Below are positions 23,201 to 36,900 of a DNA stretch of 64,000 nt, one piece after another (position 1 is the first letter of the stretch; each line of letters starts with the position of its first letter). Source of the stretch: Hybos culiciformis (lineage: Eukaryota > Arthropoda > Insecta > Diptera > Hybotidae); assembly GCA_964007475.1 (NCBI GenBank), contig OZ023274.1, forward strand, positions 7,502,001-7,566,000, given 5' to 3'. The notes beneath the pieces are model-generated. The model was given only the letters and a program-made list of their open reading frames with translations. It did not search any database and was not told where the DNA came from. Position numbers and translations under genes: made by a program.

Positions 23201-26200
23201 ATATTGTATCCAGACATATAATAAATAAAAATTGACATTAGAAAAAAAATTAATTCATATACTAAATACTGATTGATTTTTTTATGCCAGTCTTCATGAC
23301 CATTTAAGTAATATTGATTCTTGATAACATTGATCTTGTTCATGTGAAGGGCAGATATGTTTGTTTTCCTTATTTTTTTATTATCTAATCCTCGAAAAAA
23401 GTTGTTATTACCATTTTTATTATAGAATTAATATTTCCTTTTTTTTCTTACATTTCTTCTTTTTTCTAAAATTGTATAAAATTACATAATATATTTTACA
23501 TCGTTTGTTCATCTTAACTATATACACAAATGTGGTGGCCTTCCTTTTTTAGTAACACTACTGCGTCGTACAACTTCATTAATAAAAAAAAAAAATTACT
23601 AACATAATGATTAATTGAATATGTAATGTTTTAAAGAGAGTGTATCACTTCGGAAACCATTAAGCGCCATTTATTCTGCATCATATATGGACCACAAGTT
23701 TTTTTTTTTTGTTTTTTTTTTTCTTGTAATAGAGAATTTCATATGGGCATAAAAAAATTGTCACAGCTTTTTTGTTTTTATTCTTTTGATATAAAACATT
23801 ATTTTGTTCTCGGCATTAAACAATTTATTTTTTTTTATGGTATGGTAACATAAGTTAGAAAAATGTGTAAAACACGCATAAAAAACTAAACATAAAAAAC
23901 TATATACATATATGAAACTATTACTTACAATAAATAAATTAAATTTTAAAATGAAATATTAATATATATTGTTACTGCAACGAAAGAACAAGTTTTTCTG
24001 AATTTGGAAACTTGTTAACTTATCTATAAAATTATGATTTTTTTTTTTTGACAATCAGAAAACTAATAAATGTTATAACAATTTCCTTAAAAAAGAACAT
24101 AATTCTGTTGTAAGTTCCAGTGGGAAGAACTTAATTTCATAAAAATTTACTTTGATAGGATTTTTTATTTAGAATTTTCTTCTGGATGTGGGTTGAATAA
24201 GATTAAAATTTTCTTCACTTTTTCTTTCATTTTTTCTTCATATAATATAGTTTTTTATCCATTGTGTAGCTCAACAGACTGACTGCATACACGTAGAACA
24301 TTATGGCCTAAATCGAAGGCTTATTCGACTACTGTCTTCAGAGCTTTTAATATTCAAAAGATCTTGAGTAAGGTAAATTATTTTTCTTCAGTATCATAGA
24401 GCAAATAATATTTGAGATTTAACTTTTTTAAAGTATAAAAAAAATTATAATACAGCATATATTATGTGAAAATTTATGTTAAAATTAATTTTCTAAGTTT
24501 GAATAATCTTTTTCATATAACATTAATTTATCTATGTATATTTTTTTTGTGTGAATTATCATTATAATTTGCTTGGTTTGCATATAAAAACCATTGTCAC
24601 GTTATTTGATGTTAAATGACATTAACATTAAACCGCATTTGACTTTATTGCTACAAAAAAATATATAAAAAATAATAAAAAATTACATCGTCCTATAATG
24701 GATTTTGCTAAAATATGTTATTTTTGGTTGTCTTTTTTTATACATCGTACAACATAGCTAAACTAATTTCCATTTTTATTTAATTTTTTTTTTTTTTTAT
24801 GAATCTTAAAACAAAAACGGTGCTTAACATAATTACCTTTTCTGGTGGAATTTAATATTTTTGCTGCATTTATATATGTATTTATAAGAATTATATTCAA
24901 ATATTTTAATTTCTCTGTGTGTCATATATGAACATAAAAAGAAAATGTTTTTCTTAAGAATTGCACATTTTAATAGTGAAAATAAAATTTTTATTTTTTC
25001 GGATGGTAATTTTTTTTTTTTTTTTTTTAGTTTTTTAGTTTTTAATGCATATAAGATGTTATATGAAAGTCACGATTTTCGAAAATTTAATATCCAGCGC
25101 ATGATAATAACAATTATTGTGTATCGAAGAACTTTCATCTGGAATATAGGTATTCTATAAAAAAAAGTTAAATGTTTTTTTTTTTTTTAATATTGTAGAT
25201 ATGTATATATTGTGCAAAATTAACTTTCAAAAAAAGTTTTTATATTATTTTTTAACTACCAAACATTTAAAATATACTATTTTTTATTTCATTAAATCCC
25301 AATGTCCATTTTATTGATGTGGGGATCAATTATTAAAGTGAAAGAATTTCTGATAATTTTAATTGCTTTTTTATCTATGATTGTGGTTAATAGATACAAC
25401 CAAAAATGATTAAAAACATTTACTATGTATAATTCAAACTATTTGGTATCTGTCGTAACAATTATCTTCTTCTTAAATGTAAACATGAACACTTCTGAAA
25501 TAAGGCCAAAAATGAAGAAATATTCAAATTTTCATACTATGTTAAGTAGATTTCCTTGAATATTCTTTTTTTTATAAAAATTACATAAATATTATTTTAT
25601 TTTGGAAATTTTACAAAAAAAAAAAAACTAAATTTAATTTTATTTGTGTTTTTTATTTTTATATTTATTTTAAAGATGATATCATTTAGTACGAAAAATG
25701 ATGTATTTATATTCTAGAAAAACAATGATGATAAAATTGTAATAAATTTTATAAAATATAATTTTTTTTTTGCCACAAAAAAAAAAAACTTAAATTATAC
25801 AAAAAGAAAAAATATATTATGTGTAATAATATCATAACATAAATAAATCCTCATGAAAAATTGAGGTTAAGTGGGATGCAATTTAAATATAAAAGTGATT
25901 TGGTTTTTGTCTCATTTCATGTTAAGAAAAAAAAAAAAAAAGAAATAAGGCTTTTTTTTTTCTGCAATGAAAATTATGATGCAATCAACTGTTAAGTGAA
26001 GAAAAAAAAATTTTTTTTTTTTTTTTTTTGCCGTGAAATAAATGTGATAAATCATTAAGATTTAATTTTATAGTTATGTTTTGGAATAACATCGTTTTCT
26101 ACAGATTATTAGTTATCATTTTTTTACTCACGATAAATTTAAATAAATGTATAGTCTACTGTAGGTGCATCATCTGCAAAATTAATGATTTTGTTTTAGC

Positions 26201-28765
26201 GCCAAAAAGATAGAAATATTAAGATATAATCGGCTGTAAACTAAATAATTGAATAAAATTATAGATGTTGTTCAGAGGTTCAAATAATAATAATAAATAT
26301 TCCAAAAGACTGAAAAACTAATAAAAAAAATAATTTGACATTGACACTTCAATTAATAGAATGCTAGAGATAATTATATCTAAAGGAACAAGAAAAGTCG
26401 TTATCATAGTTTCTGTGATAAAAATACTTGTTTTTTAATTTTTATTATTTTTATTATTTCTAAAATAAATTTATTTTAATTTAATTGAAATTAAAACTGA
26501 CGCCTCGTTATAGCCTTGCTGAGAGTAGGTGATTTTTGATAAATAAAAATTATAAATTAATAATTTTTTTATTGTTTAAATTCATATTGAAAAATGATTG
26601 TAATTGTTTTGTTATTGGTTTTATTTTTCTTTGCATTGTTAATATATTTTTTTATTACATTTCAAATTAATTATACCTGTCTTGCAAAATAACATTGCAA
26701 ATTTGAGTCAAGAACAAACATTGGTTTTTATGTAGACACAAGTTCATGTAATAAATTGAATATTTACATATCTATATGTAAATGTATTTTGCATTAAAAA
26801 AATTTATTGTTATAATCATCAAAATTTAACATACGAACATGGTTTACAATTTCTATTGATCCCATTAAGTTTTAACTACCAGGGTCAGTTTATCCATTTT
26901 CTGTTGAGTAATTCTTCATTTCATTCCTGGTGCAGACAGTATGCATATCATTGAAATTCGTCCAAATAGAATTAGATTGTAGAACAAGTATACAGCGCAG
27001 TTTGGAATACGTACATATATAAGATTTTGAGGATAATAATAATATAAAAAACCCAGAGAGAATTTAATATACAAATACGAAAGCTCAAAAGCAAACTAAA
27101 AACATACTTATATTTTTTTAGGAAATAAATGTATATTGCCGCGCCAAATCTATCAATCGCTTTTGCACACTTAAAGTACATATAAAATTTCTTCGCAAGC
27201 AATTTACCTAATAATTTTTATTTATTTCAGGCGAATTGGATTAAAACATTCTATCATCAAAGTATAATTATTAAAAAAAAGCCATTAATTCATCATCAAA
27301 ATGATGACTTGAATTTGTTACGAAAATATTCAACAAATTTAAAAAATTCTATATGTATTTTTGCAACAAATTGAAATTTATTTGTCATTAATTTATTGAA
27401 AAAGAAAAATAAAGTTATCTATTTTTAGAAATAAAAATATAAAAATTATTTCGTAATTAAATGTCCTTCTAATCCGTAAAATGTCAATTCAATTTAAATA
27501 TGGTGTTAGGATTTTGTCTTTCTATTTATACATATTATATCGATTATTTATAGCAATTTTCCGAAAATATTATTTGTCCTTTAGAAAAAAAATGAAATAA
27601 TTGAAAAATATTGATCCACTATGTATGAATCTATACATTTAAACATTAATGATTAATCCAAAAATAAATGAATTTCTGTTTCTTGATAAAGAACAGAAAA
27701 TTAATTTTTTTTTATGTTAATATAATTTTGCTTTTTATGTATATTATTATTATTTTTTTAATGTTAAATTTATATATTTCAAACAAAAAATTTTTTTTTA
27801 ATTTTTCAGAAAGTTGTAAAAAATAGATGAAACAGGATTTCCTTTACATGCGAAATTTTTCTAGATAAGTAAAAATTAAATAAATTTTGGTAATATAATT
27901 TTGTACTTGTAGAAAAATTCATTAGTCGTTTTCACTTCCTTTATGATATTTCGTAATTAAAAATTATTTTGCATTTATTTTCTAATTGTTAATTTATAAA
28001 TACATTCCTAACAGAATGTAGATTTTCAAAATTATTACTAACTAATAGGACAGTGTTTTATCAGCAATCCCTGATCAATCCTTTATCGAAATATACTTAT
28101 TTTTAAAGCCCACACGATAGAACTTAATGCTTATATTTTGAAATGGTATTATTATTAAGAAAAACTTTTCATTAAAATATATAAAATTAATTTCACATGA
28201 ATATTTTTCAATTTTATTCAACTTTTAATTGGCTTAATAAATATATAAAATTATATATAACTACATATATACAATTTATAATGTATAATAATGTAATGTA
28301 CTGACAGCTTTACATAAAACACATATTGATTACATTTAATATGTTTTTTTAATTAAAAAATTAATATTTTTTATCCTACAATTAAAAGAGTTTGACCTAA
28401 AAAAAAGAACTTTTTATTTTTCATTGACTGACTGAGTATTATATATAGGAAAAAAAAACTTTTTCTTGTTATCAGAGCCAATTTATAAAACATATTTTTA
28501 TGTATTATATTTTAATTTTTATTGAAATAATAAATTTTTAAATTTAAAACTATAAAATAGTTTCTCATTATTTTTCAAAAAAAAAATTTGCACTTTAAAA
28601 TTAATTAAGTTATTTATATACCTTTAAATTGAATACTGATAATTTAAAATCAAAAATTGTACGTATCGTATATGTGATTATGTGAGATCATATAAAGTTT
28701 CCATTTGAAAACCAAAATTTCCTTAAAAATTTGTATATATTTTTAGACTTTAAGGTTCTTACTTC
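20231..28765. other. Long A/T-rich stretch with no gene
   Basis: I see no supported gene or element in about 8.5 kb. Open frames at 21185, 22483, 23149 (minus), 24945 and 26972 (minus) are short and of biased composition, with no recognisable domain. Long T- and A-runs (for example near 22250, 25010 and 26010) are the main structure. Confidence 0.6.
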
Positions 28766-28768
28766 TTA

Positions 28769-29380
28769 TAGTCCAAGAGCTCGCAACGTAAGAAATCACG
28801 TGATTTTAGCAAGGCTCATTTTTTAATATATTGTTCCATGCTACGGTGCAGGTCTCATAAGGGTAGTCTGGCTGTCAGACGACGTTGCGTTTACCCGTGG
28901 CAGCAGAACCTAGTAGGTAAAAAAAAATGGAAAATTACATGAAAAAAAACAGATTGTTTTTAAATTACATAGGTCTGGCATCCATTTAGGTATTTCCGTC
29001 TGGCAAATTGGATGTAGTCTATATAAGATCCAATTTATAACTTATGAAAATTTCAACCTTGCTAAATGAAGTGAAAATGATGTTTTTTTTGTTATAAATC
29101 GAGCTCTGGCACGGTCTCAACAACTCCGAAGCCGTCTGGCAATGGTGCATTAACATTTCATATAATAAGCACAAACAAGTGACATAACAAGAAATCGTGC
29201 TATTATCACGTAATTTTGCATTTTTTCTTTGACCTACTTGGATCTGCTCCTACGGGTAAACGCAACATCATCTGACAGCCAGACTACCCTTATGAGTCCT
29301 GCACCGTAGCATGGAACAATATATTAAAAAATGAGCCTTGCTAAAATCACGTGCCAAAAACTTTGTGAGCTCTTAGACTA
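28769..29380. mobile_element. 612-bp foldback MITE with about 175-bp inverted arms
   Basis: The left edge reads TAGTCCAAGAGCTC and the right edge reads GAGCTCTTAGACTA. The inverted arms extend to about 28943 and 29205, and share words such as ATCACGTGATTTTAGCAAGG, GGGTAGTCTGGCTGTCAGA and GTTGCGTTTACCCGT. TTA stands on both sides (28766-28768 and 29381-29383). A TTA duplication would suit PIF/Harbinger-like elements; a TA duplication (Tc1/mariner-like) cannot be excluded because of the edge sequence. The centre holds four TCTGGCA words (28974, 28999, 29105, 29135) and no open frame. The arms have diverged by several substitutions. Confidence 0.88.
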
Positions 29381-29383
29381 TTA

Positions 29384-32300
29384 GTTACAGAATAAATAAA
29401 GTTAGATCTTTAGATGGGTCTTAGATGTGTCTTAGAACATTATATAAATTCTTTTTTTTCCGCCGATTAAGATGTGAAACTGAAATGATATTAAATGTTT
29501 CTGTTATCTGACAAAAGCTTCTAATACATTTTTCCTGTTTTAATTCCAAATGATCGCAGAAAATTTAAAACATTTTTTTTTTGTGAAATGTTTCTAAATT
29601 TCAGAATTCTTGTTTTATAATTTTATTATATATATGTAAGTATTCGCAGTTATGAATATTAGCGATTATTAATTTTCGCTATTTGTGAAATAAAAAAAAT
29701 TTTTTTTTGATATCTTTATGTGTAAAATAATTTGCTAATTTTTAAAGCATGATTAATTTGTTAGCAGCAAAAACTTATTTTTATATATCAATTCATTTGC
29801 GGCATTTTTTGTTTTCTTTGACTAGTTAAATATTTATAAGTATTTAATAATTATTGTCGACATTTATTCTAATATGTACACTGCAGCCGATTACTACATA
29901 TTTCACTATTCTTCATTCCAATTTTTTTTTTTTGTTATTATGTTTTAAAACTTTATTTAGATAAATATTATGTGAATGTTGTATTTATATTGCTCTCGAT
30001 CAAGTACATAACAAAAAACTGAAATTGATGTAAAATTTATTTTTGAGATGTAAATAAGTAAAAATAAAACATTGTAATTTTTTTGCTCTGTTCTTTTTTG
30101 TTCATTTAACTATAAAAAAGAGAAGATTTATATGTACAACATTAATTTGTCATAAATCTTTTCAATTAAAATTTTATTTGAAATTTAATTCGAGTGAGTT
30201 CTTAAACTTGATAAGATTATTTCGCGATGGGAAATTACTGGGAAATTACGCAAAAATAGCATTTCTATATATAAAACATGGTAAGTAACCGGTTATTTGG
30301 TAGTATAGTTCTATAGAATAAAAGTAAAAAATTGTTCTGTCAGTTCTGACTCATGTTTATGGAATAAAGTGCATAATCTTGAATGTTGTTTTCCGCTTTT
30401 TCATCCATTTCCCATTAATGAGAGTTAGTTTGAAGAATAAGTAGGTAAGTTGATACCTATAATGGCCTAAATATGTATTATTTTAAATAGAAATAATAAG
30501 AAATTCTTAAGTTAAAAATTTTAAAATTTTATTTAACTTAAATACTAAAAAAAAATTAAAAATTAACATACTTATACATAATGATAAATTTTATATTCAT
30601 TAAAAAAAAAAAACCGCCTTTTGAATTACATAAGAAATTATTGAATTAATTTAGCAGAATTTATTATATTGATTAGAAACACTGAAAGAAATCAATAATT
30701 CCAGTCAAGCACGTGCGAAATTAATTCAATATTGAAAATTTCTTGTTTTCGGCATTTATTAATAATTTTAAACGACCATAAAAAATGTATTCTCAATTTC
30801 GTTAACAAAATGTTAAGTATATATATAGTTTTAATGATTCTCAAGTTCAATATACTAATTATTTTTGGTATTTAAATAATATTCTTATTAAAAAAAAAAA
30901 AAGAACGAAACTTTTGAGAACTTTTGAGAAATAGTTTTCAATTTCATTTATGTTTCTTAGTAATTGTTTAATTCATTGCATCATTGTATGCTATAATATT
31001 CCCACAGTTTCTTGATCTTTTTATTTTCAACGAAGATTTTTGACATTTTCATTCATCTGAATTTACTAAATTCTTAAAAATTCACTAAATTCACTAAGTT
31101 CTAAAAATATCTCCAATAAATTGCATTTAAAATTGTATTTCTGTAAAATTTCTGCGACGCGTTAATAAAAAGATGAAAATGTATATAGACTTTTGAATAA
31201 TAATTTTCTTTTAAAATTTTAACTTTAAATAAATTTTATTTATATGACAAAATTCTTGTATCAAGGCTATTTAAATGGGTAAATTAATTTTTAAATTTAG
31301 AAAAAATATTAAAATGATGAACAAAAAATTAAAAAAAAAAAGAGCGCTAATATTACAACATCTTTTACAACGTTTTTATCTGTAGTTAATTTTAGTACGT
31401 AGAATATACATTGATGCCACAAGCAAATTTTAAATTCGAAAATTATCAAAAATTTTAATTGGCATAGTTCAGAAACTTACCTTTAAATCTAAATAAATTT
31501 AAATTTTGACTTCTGAAAGGTTAATAATTTCATTGAAAATGAAAATCACATCATTTAAAATCTTATGATACCATAATTTTTTTTTTGTACTCTTTTATAG
31601 AAGGTTTTAAGGGATGAATATCTCATAATCAGCTTAGAAGAAAATAATGTATCATTTTTGGCTTAATAATTTATTTAACTTTATTTTCTTGTATATATAT
31701 GTATATTATATATTTTTTGTACACAAAATGAAAAGAAAAAGTTAAAAGAACAAAGAAAAGGAAAAAAACAAGATTTGTTTTTTTTTTTTCCTTTTATCCT
31801 TTTTAGGTCTTGTAACAATATCTTTTTACAAGTTTTACAAGAAAAACCATAAAAATAAAATTCTGTCAAGTAAAAGAATAACATGATCCTATGTATTAAA
31901 AAAAAAAAAAAAAAAATCTCCTGTCAAAAAAGTTGTTAAGGATTTTATTTTATTTCTCAATTTTTTTTTGGTTTTTTCTTTGAGGTTTTCTTCGAATGCC
32001 TTTTAGACGATAATTTTTTTTGAGAGAAAAAAGAAAATTATTTTTCGTTTTATGCCTGTTAACTTTTTGTTCTGTTATTGTTACAATTTTATTATTAAAA
32101 ATATAATAAATTGCAAAAATTATTTTAATTAGTCTGGAATATGATTAAAAAGTGGGTTTGCAATTTTAATTATGATGGTATATGGGCGATTATAATATTT
32201 GCAAATATACTATCTATTGTTAATTCTTGTAAATTAAGTTAAAGAAAAGAAAAGAAAATTAAAAAAAAAAAAAGTTTTTATAAAATAGAAACAAAATTTT

Positions 32301-32606
32301 GATATTTTTTATTATTTTTTTTTAACTTTTAAACTTTATTATACAAGACTATTATAATTAACAAAAAAGATTAATAAATCAAAAACAGATACAAATCACC
32401 CATTAATATTTTCACAACTTAACAGACAAATTTAAATGGGGTTATATGAATCCTTGAAGTTTACATTAAATTAAAATTTAACTATGAAATAAAGAAATTT
32501 TTATTAGAATCATCGACTCAATTTTCAATTGATGTTCCAAACAATCAAAATACCATATAATTTATAAATTTAAAATTTCTAAAGGGAAAATTTTAGAATT
32601 TTATTA
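29384..32606. other. A/T-rich stretch with no gene
   Basis: No gene is supported. Only tiny tandem repeats are visible, such as GGGAAATTAC twice near 30230 and ACTTTTGAGA twice near 30908. The minus-strand 67-codon frame at 31681-31884 is poly-K/F low complexity. Confidence 0.65.
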
Positions 32607-33948
32607 AATAGTAGATTACAATACATGTTAAGAAAATTTGTTATTCTTGCGAGTTGTGTATACACACAAACACATAGACACGAGTCATGTTTATATCACG
32701 AGACCGAAGGTCGAGTGATATAATATTGACGAGCGTCTATATGTTTGTGTGTATACAAAACGAGCTGTATAACAAATTTGATTAACATGTATTGTATACT
32801 GCTTTAATGTGCATGTGAGAGGGAGTTGAAAACAATACATTTATAATGAAAAAAATAAACAAAAAAGTTCAAAATGAAGCAAGGAAATAAAATTTAATTA
32901 ATACGGAAGTTTATTTATTTATCGAAATGATTTCAAACCGGAAGATTCTTAAAATATTAAAAAAAAAATTAGTAATTTTTCCAAAAAAAATTATTCATTT
33001 TCTTTTTTGCAAAAAAAAAAATCGAATAATTTTTTTTTAGAAAAATTACTAATTTTTTTTTATTATTTTAGGAACTAATGGTCTTCTTAAATTTTATTTA
33101 ATTTTATTTTTAATTATTAAAAAAAATAATAATAATTTTATAATTATTTTTTTTATAATTAAAAATAAAATCAAATAATAATTATATAATTATAATTTAT
33201 ATTTACAATAAATAATCTCCTTGTTGCTGCCATTTTCCTCGTTTGTTAATAAAAGAAAAAAAAATTCTTACTTGACATTTGACAATTCACAGCAAACTTT
33301 ATAATGACAACAAAGATATTTTCAGGGTTACCATTGTTCTATTTTTATTCATTTTGTTTTTTTGAATAAAAATAAGTGCAATTTTTGAAGTGTGGTTTAA
33401 ATTTTTGTACTAAAATCCAACCACACTCGTTTAAAAATTTAGTAGTAGAGGTTCGAAGATCCTTTAAAAATAGTAGATTGAAACACATGGTAAGAAAATT
33501 CATCGACTGATCGACTGGCCGCTTCTTAGAAAAAAAAAAAATAGCCGCGTATTTTTTTATTGGTTCTTTTTTTTTTTTTTTGTTTGCTCAGAGGGAAAAT
33601 GTAGATTAGCTCAGAGGGAAAATATAGATTTTAGCATTATAAACTAAGCTTTGTTTGACATTGATATGATGCATGTGAGAGGTATACATTTGCAATTTTT
33701 TTTTTTTTTGGTATTTGTCTGTATTGATAGTATTTTTTATTGATAGTATTTGTTTATAGTATTACGCAGTTCAAAATGAAGAATGTAAATACAATATAGA
33801 GCAATGTAAATACAATTTACATCACAGGGAAATGTAAATACAATTTATATTCCTCTTTAATTGCATGTGTATTGATGCATGTAATGGACCATTTACCGAG
33901 CTAAATTTGCGAATGTAAATACAACTTACCGAAGACATGCGCATTAAA
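32607..33948 (+). mobile_element. Palindrome-rich 1.34-kb repeat element, copy 2
   Basis: This is a second, same-orientation copy of 13133-14476, with the same 194-bp foldback at 32610-32803. Differences from copy 1 include indels in A/T tracts, an extra ATTTTATTTA unit near 33091 and loss of a CTTGTT unit near 33222. A rearranged ATTGATAGTATTT stretch lies near 33724. The right arm of the AATGTAAAT foldback is damaged near 33846-33857. Flanking sequences differ from copy 1. The left flank ATTAAAT resembles the right flank ATTAAATTA, but copy 1 does not confirm this as a target duplication. Confidence 0.85.
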
Positions 33949-36900
33949 TTAATATAATAAAACAGGATATAATTTAAAAAAAAAAAAAACAACATCCTAA
34001 ATCAAAATACATATTACATATGTATATTTAATCCTATTTTAGGATATTTTGTTTTTTGTTTTTCTTCTTAATATACTTTTATTTTTATTTTTCTTCGTAT
34101 TTTCTTTGGTAAAATTCTTGTATTTTTTGGTCCTTTTGTTTTGATTAATTGTTTAATTCATTATTTGTCGTACTATGAATGAAAGCTGAATAAAAGCATT
34201 TCAGTAAGTTGTATATTATAGATACTTACTACTAACTAGGGGGCATACAAAACAAACTGTATTATAACAACGACATTGATAAAGGTACACATAAAATGTG
34301 AATGACAACAAAAATTTGACAAAATATTTATTGTTAACGCTCTTTTTAACAAAAAAAAAAACATTAAATAAAAAATGAAAAGCAGGAGAAGAAAATATTT
34401 TTATATGACTTAATTGGACTTTTCCTCTGATTTGTTAAACAATTTTTTATGCTTAATTGAAAGAAAAAAGGTTTTCTTAAGCCCAGATGTCTTCACAAAT
34501 TGGATTTTTTAGAAAAAAAAAAAAAAAAAAAAAATTAAATAAAAAATAAATAAAAATAAAAAGTTCTATTTCCTTTTTGGTTTCAAAAAAAATGATAAAT
34601 TAGTTAAGGAAAAACAATTTTTTTTTTGTCGCATAAATAACATAACTAAGTATTATACATTTTATTTTGGTCGAATTTATTACTTTCGGGAAATTATAGG
34701 ATTTCCAAAAAAAAAAAAAAAATCTAATTATCTGATGAACAATTTCATTATCTTTTTAATTATACATATTTTTTTTAATTTATGTTTATTTTTGTAGAAT
34801 AACATTGCAATAGAAAAAAAAGTTTTGTAAACTTTTCATTTTAGAAAGATTCTCGTCACTTACAGTTGACTACGTTTTTACTGTGCTTACGAAGAATTTT
34901 TAGAACTTGTAGAATTAACATGATTTTTGGGGCTTTGTAAGTATAAAATAATAAAGTTTAATAGAACGTTATGCTACACACTATGTAAATTTGACAATCC
35001 AATGAAAAGTATATATTTTTTCTTGGGAAAAAAAGGGAACACAACCAATATTAATTCATTGAATTTTAAATAAGTTTAAAAAAAAAAAATAGGTTTATTT
35101 TCCCTTTCAATTTTCATCAGCAAATAAAAAGCTTTCTTCTACAATATTGTTATTTTCCCTTTTTTTTTTTTTTTCTTGAATTCATAAATTTTTAATTTTA
35201 CACCATTTAATTTATTTATCTTTATAATATACAAAAATATACTTTTACATGTATATATTTTTTTATTTTTGTTCCCAAAGGTGTAGCCCATAATATTTTT
35301 TCTACTATCCTACTTTTTTATTCAAATTAATTTTTATTTTTAAAAAGAAGTATAAAATTGAATTTGTTACAAATAACATTTAATTAATTTTGGAAAATAA
35401 AAATGTAATAGAGGTCATTCTGGTATTTTATTAAATGTGCAATTTTTTTTTTTTTAAAAACGACAAACAATTTGTTTTTCAATCAAAATAAATAGTTGCG
35501 AATTGGTAAACCAATGAACATAAAGGTACTTAGTCTAAATTTCTATATGAATTTAATAAAGCTTAAAATCTAATCTTTCTTTAAAATTTGATCCCTTAAT
35601 TTTATATCTAATTATATATGATTTAATTCAGAACTGCATTTATTCAGATATGCATATAGCCTGATGTGTTTATTTTATAGACACCATTCCTGAAATAAAT
35701 CAAGTTAAATGTAACTAACTTTTACACTGAACTTCTTTTTTTTTTTCAAATTGAATTTAACAATTTAAGAAATACATATAAAAAAAGTTTTTCTTTTTTC
35801 ATGTATATTTATTTAAGAATAAATATTTACGCATTTAACATTATTTTTTAAGAAATTGTATTTCTGTTTATAAAATGAAACAATTTATTTCTTAAGTAAA
35901 TATACCTTATTATATTGTAATGAACCTTTTTTTCTACCAGCTTGAAGCGTTAAAAACTAAATACCCATAAAAAAAAAATTCCTTAAAAAAAACCCATAGT
36001 ATTAACTGTGAAATATCAAATGTTTTTTTTTCTTCTTTTCTAACATAATAAAAAGTTTATAAAGGATACTGAGTAAATTTAAGGATGTGTTATATATACC
36101 TTGATTTTGTTTAAAAAAAAGACATTATTTGCATAGGTAAGTACTAAGAATTCATTTTAAAATTCTCAGATTGTTTTTTTTTTTGATATTATAATATGCA
36201 AAGTATTGCTACCAAAACGATCTATAAAATCGAAATTTAACTGAGATTTGATACAAATTTCTGACTGGTTCATAAGATTAAAAAAAAGTTAATCGGAACA
36301 AACTTTTTTGTAGCTTAGAACAGTAGACTCGAATAAAATGTTTTCAGTGAAATATACAAAGGTTAACAGAAATATTTTTAATGTTCCTGCAGAGTTGATA
36401 ATTTAAATTAATTTTTTTTTCTCTGTATAATACTCTGATAATATATTTGTTATTAAAAAATTATAATAATATTAGATAAAAAGTAAAAGTAAAAGTAAAA
36501 TATGTATTTTATATATAGGGGACAAATTTTTGAATAATTTATTTGAATAAAAGAGGAAGTAGGAAGTACCAAGCAAAAGAATTATTTTTCATTATCCTTT
36601 AATAGATTCAAAATTCATTCATTAATAATGTTTAAAAAAAAAAAAAAAGGTAGGTATATAGTATCAAGCTTTGAAAACAAAATGCTTCTTCCTACAATTT
36701 TAAAATATTTTCTTTATTTTTACATAATAACAATATCCAGATGAATAACCAAATTAATCATATAATGATATTTCATTATAATAAATTTTATATAAAAATT
36801 TTCAATAATATTATACTTACATATACAATTTGAAAAAGAGGGTAACTTTTAGAGTTTTAATTTCCTGAAATTTTGTTAAAAAAAAAGTTCTTTTTCTTGT

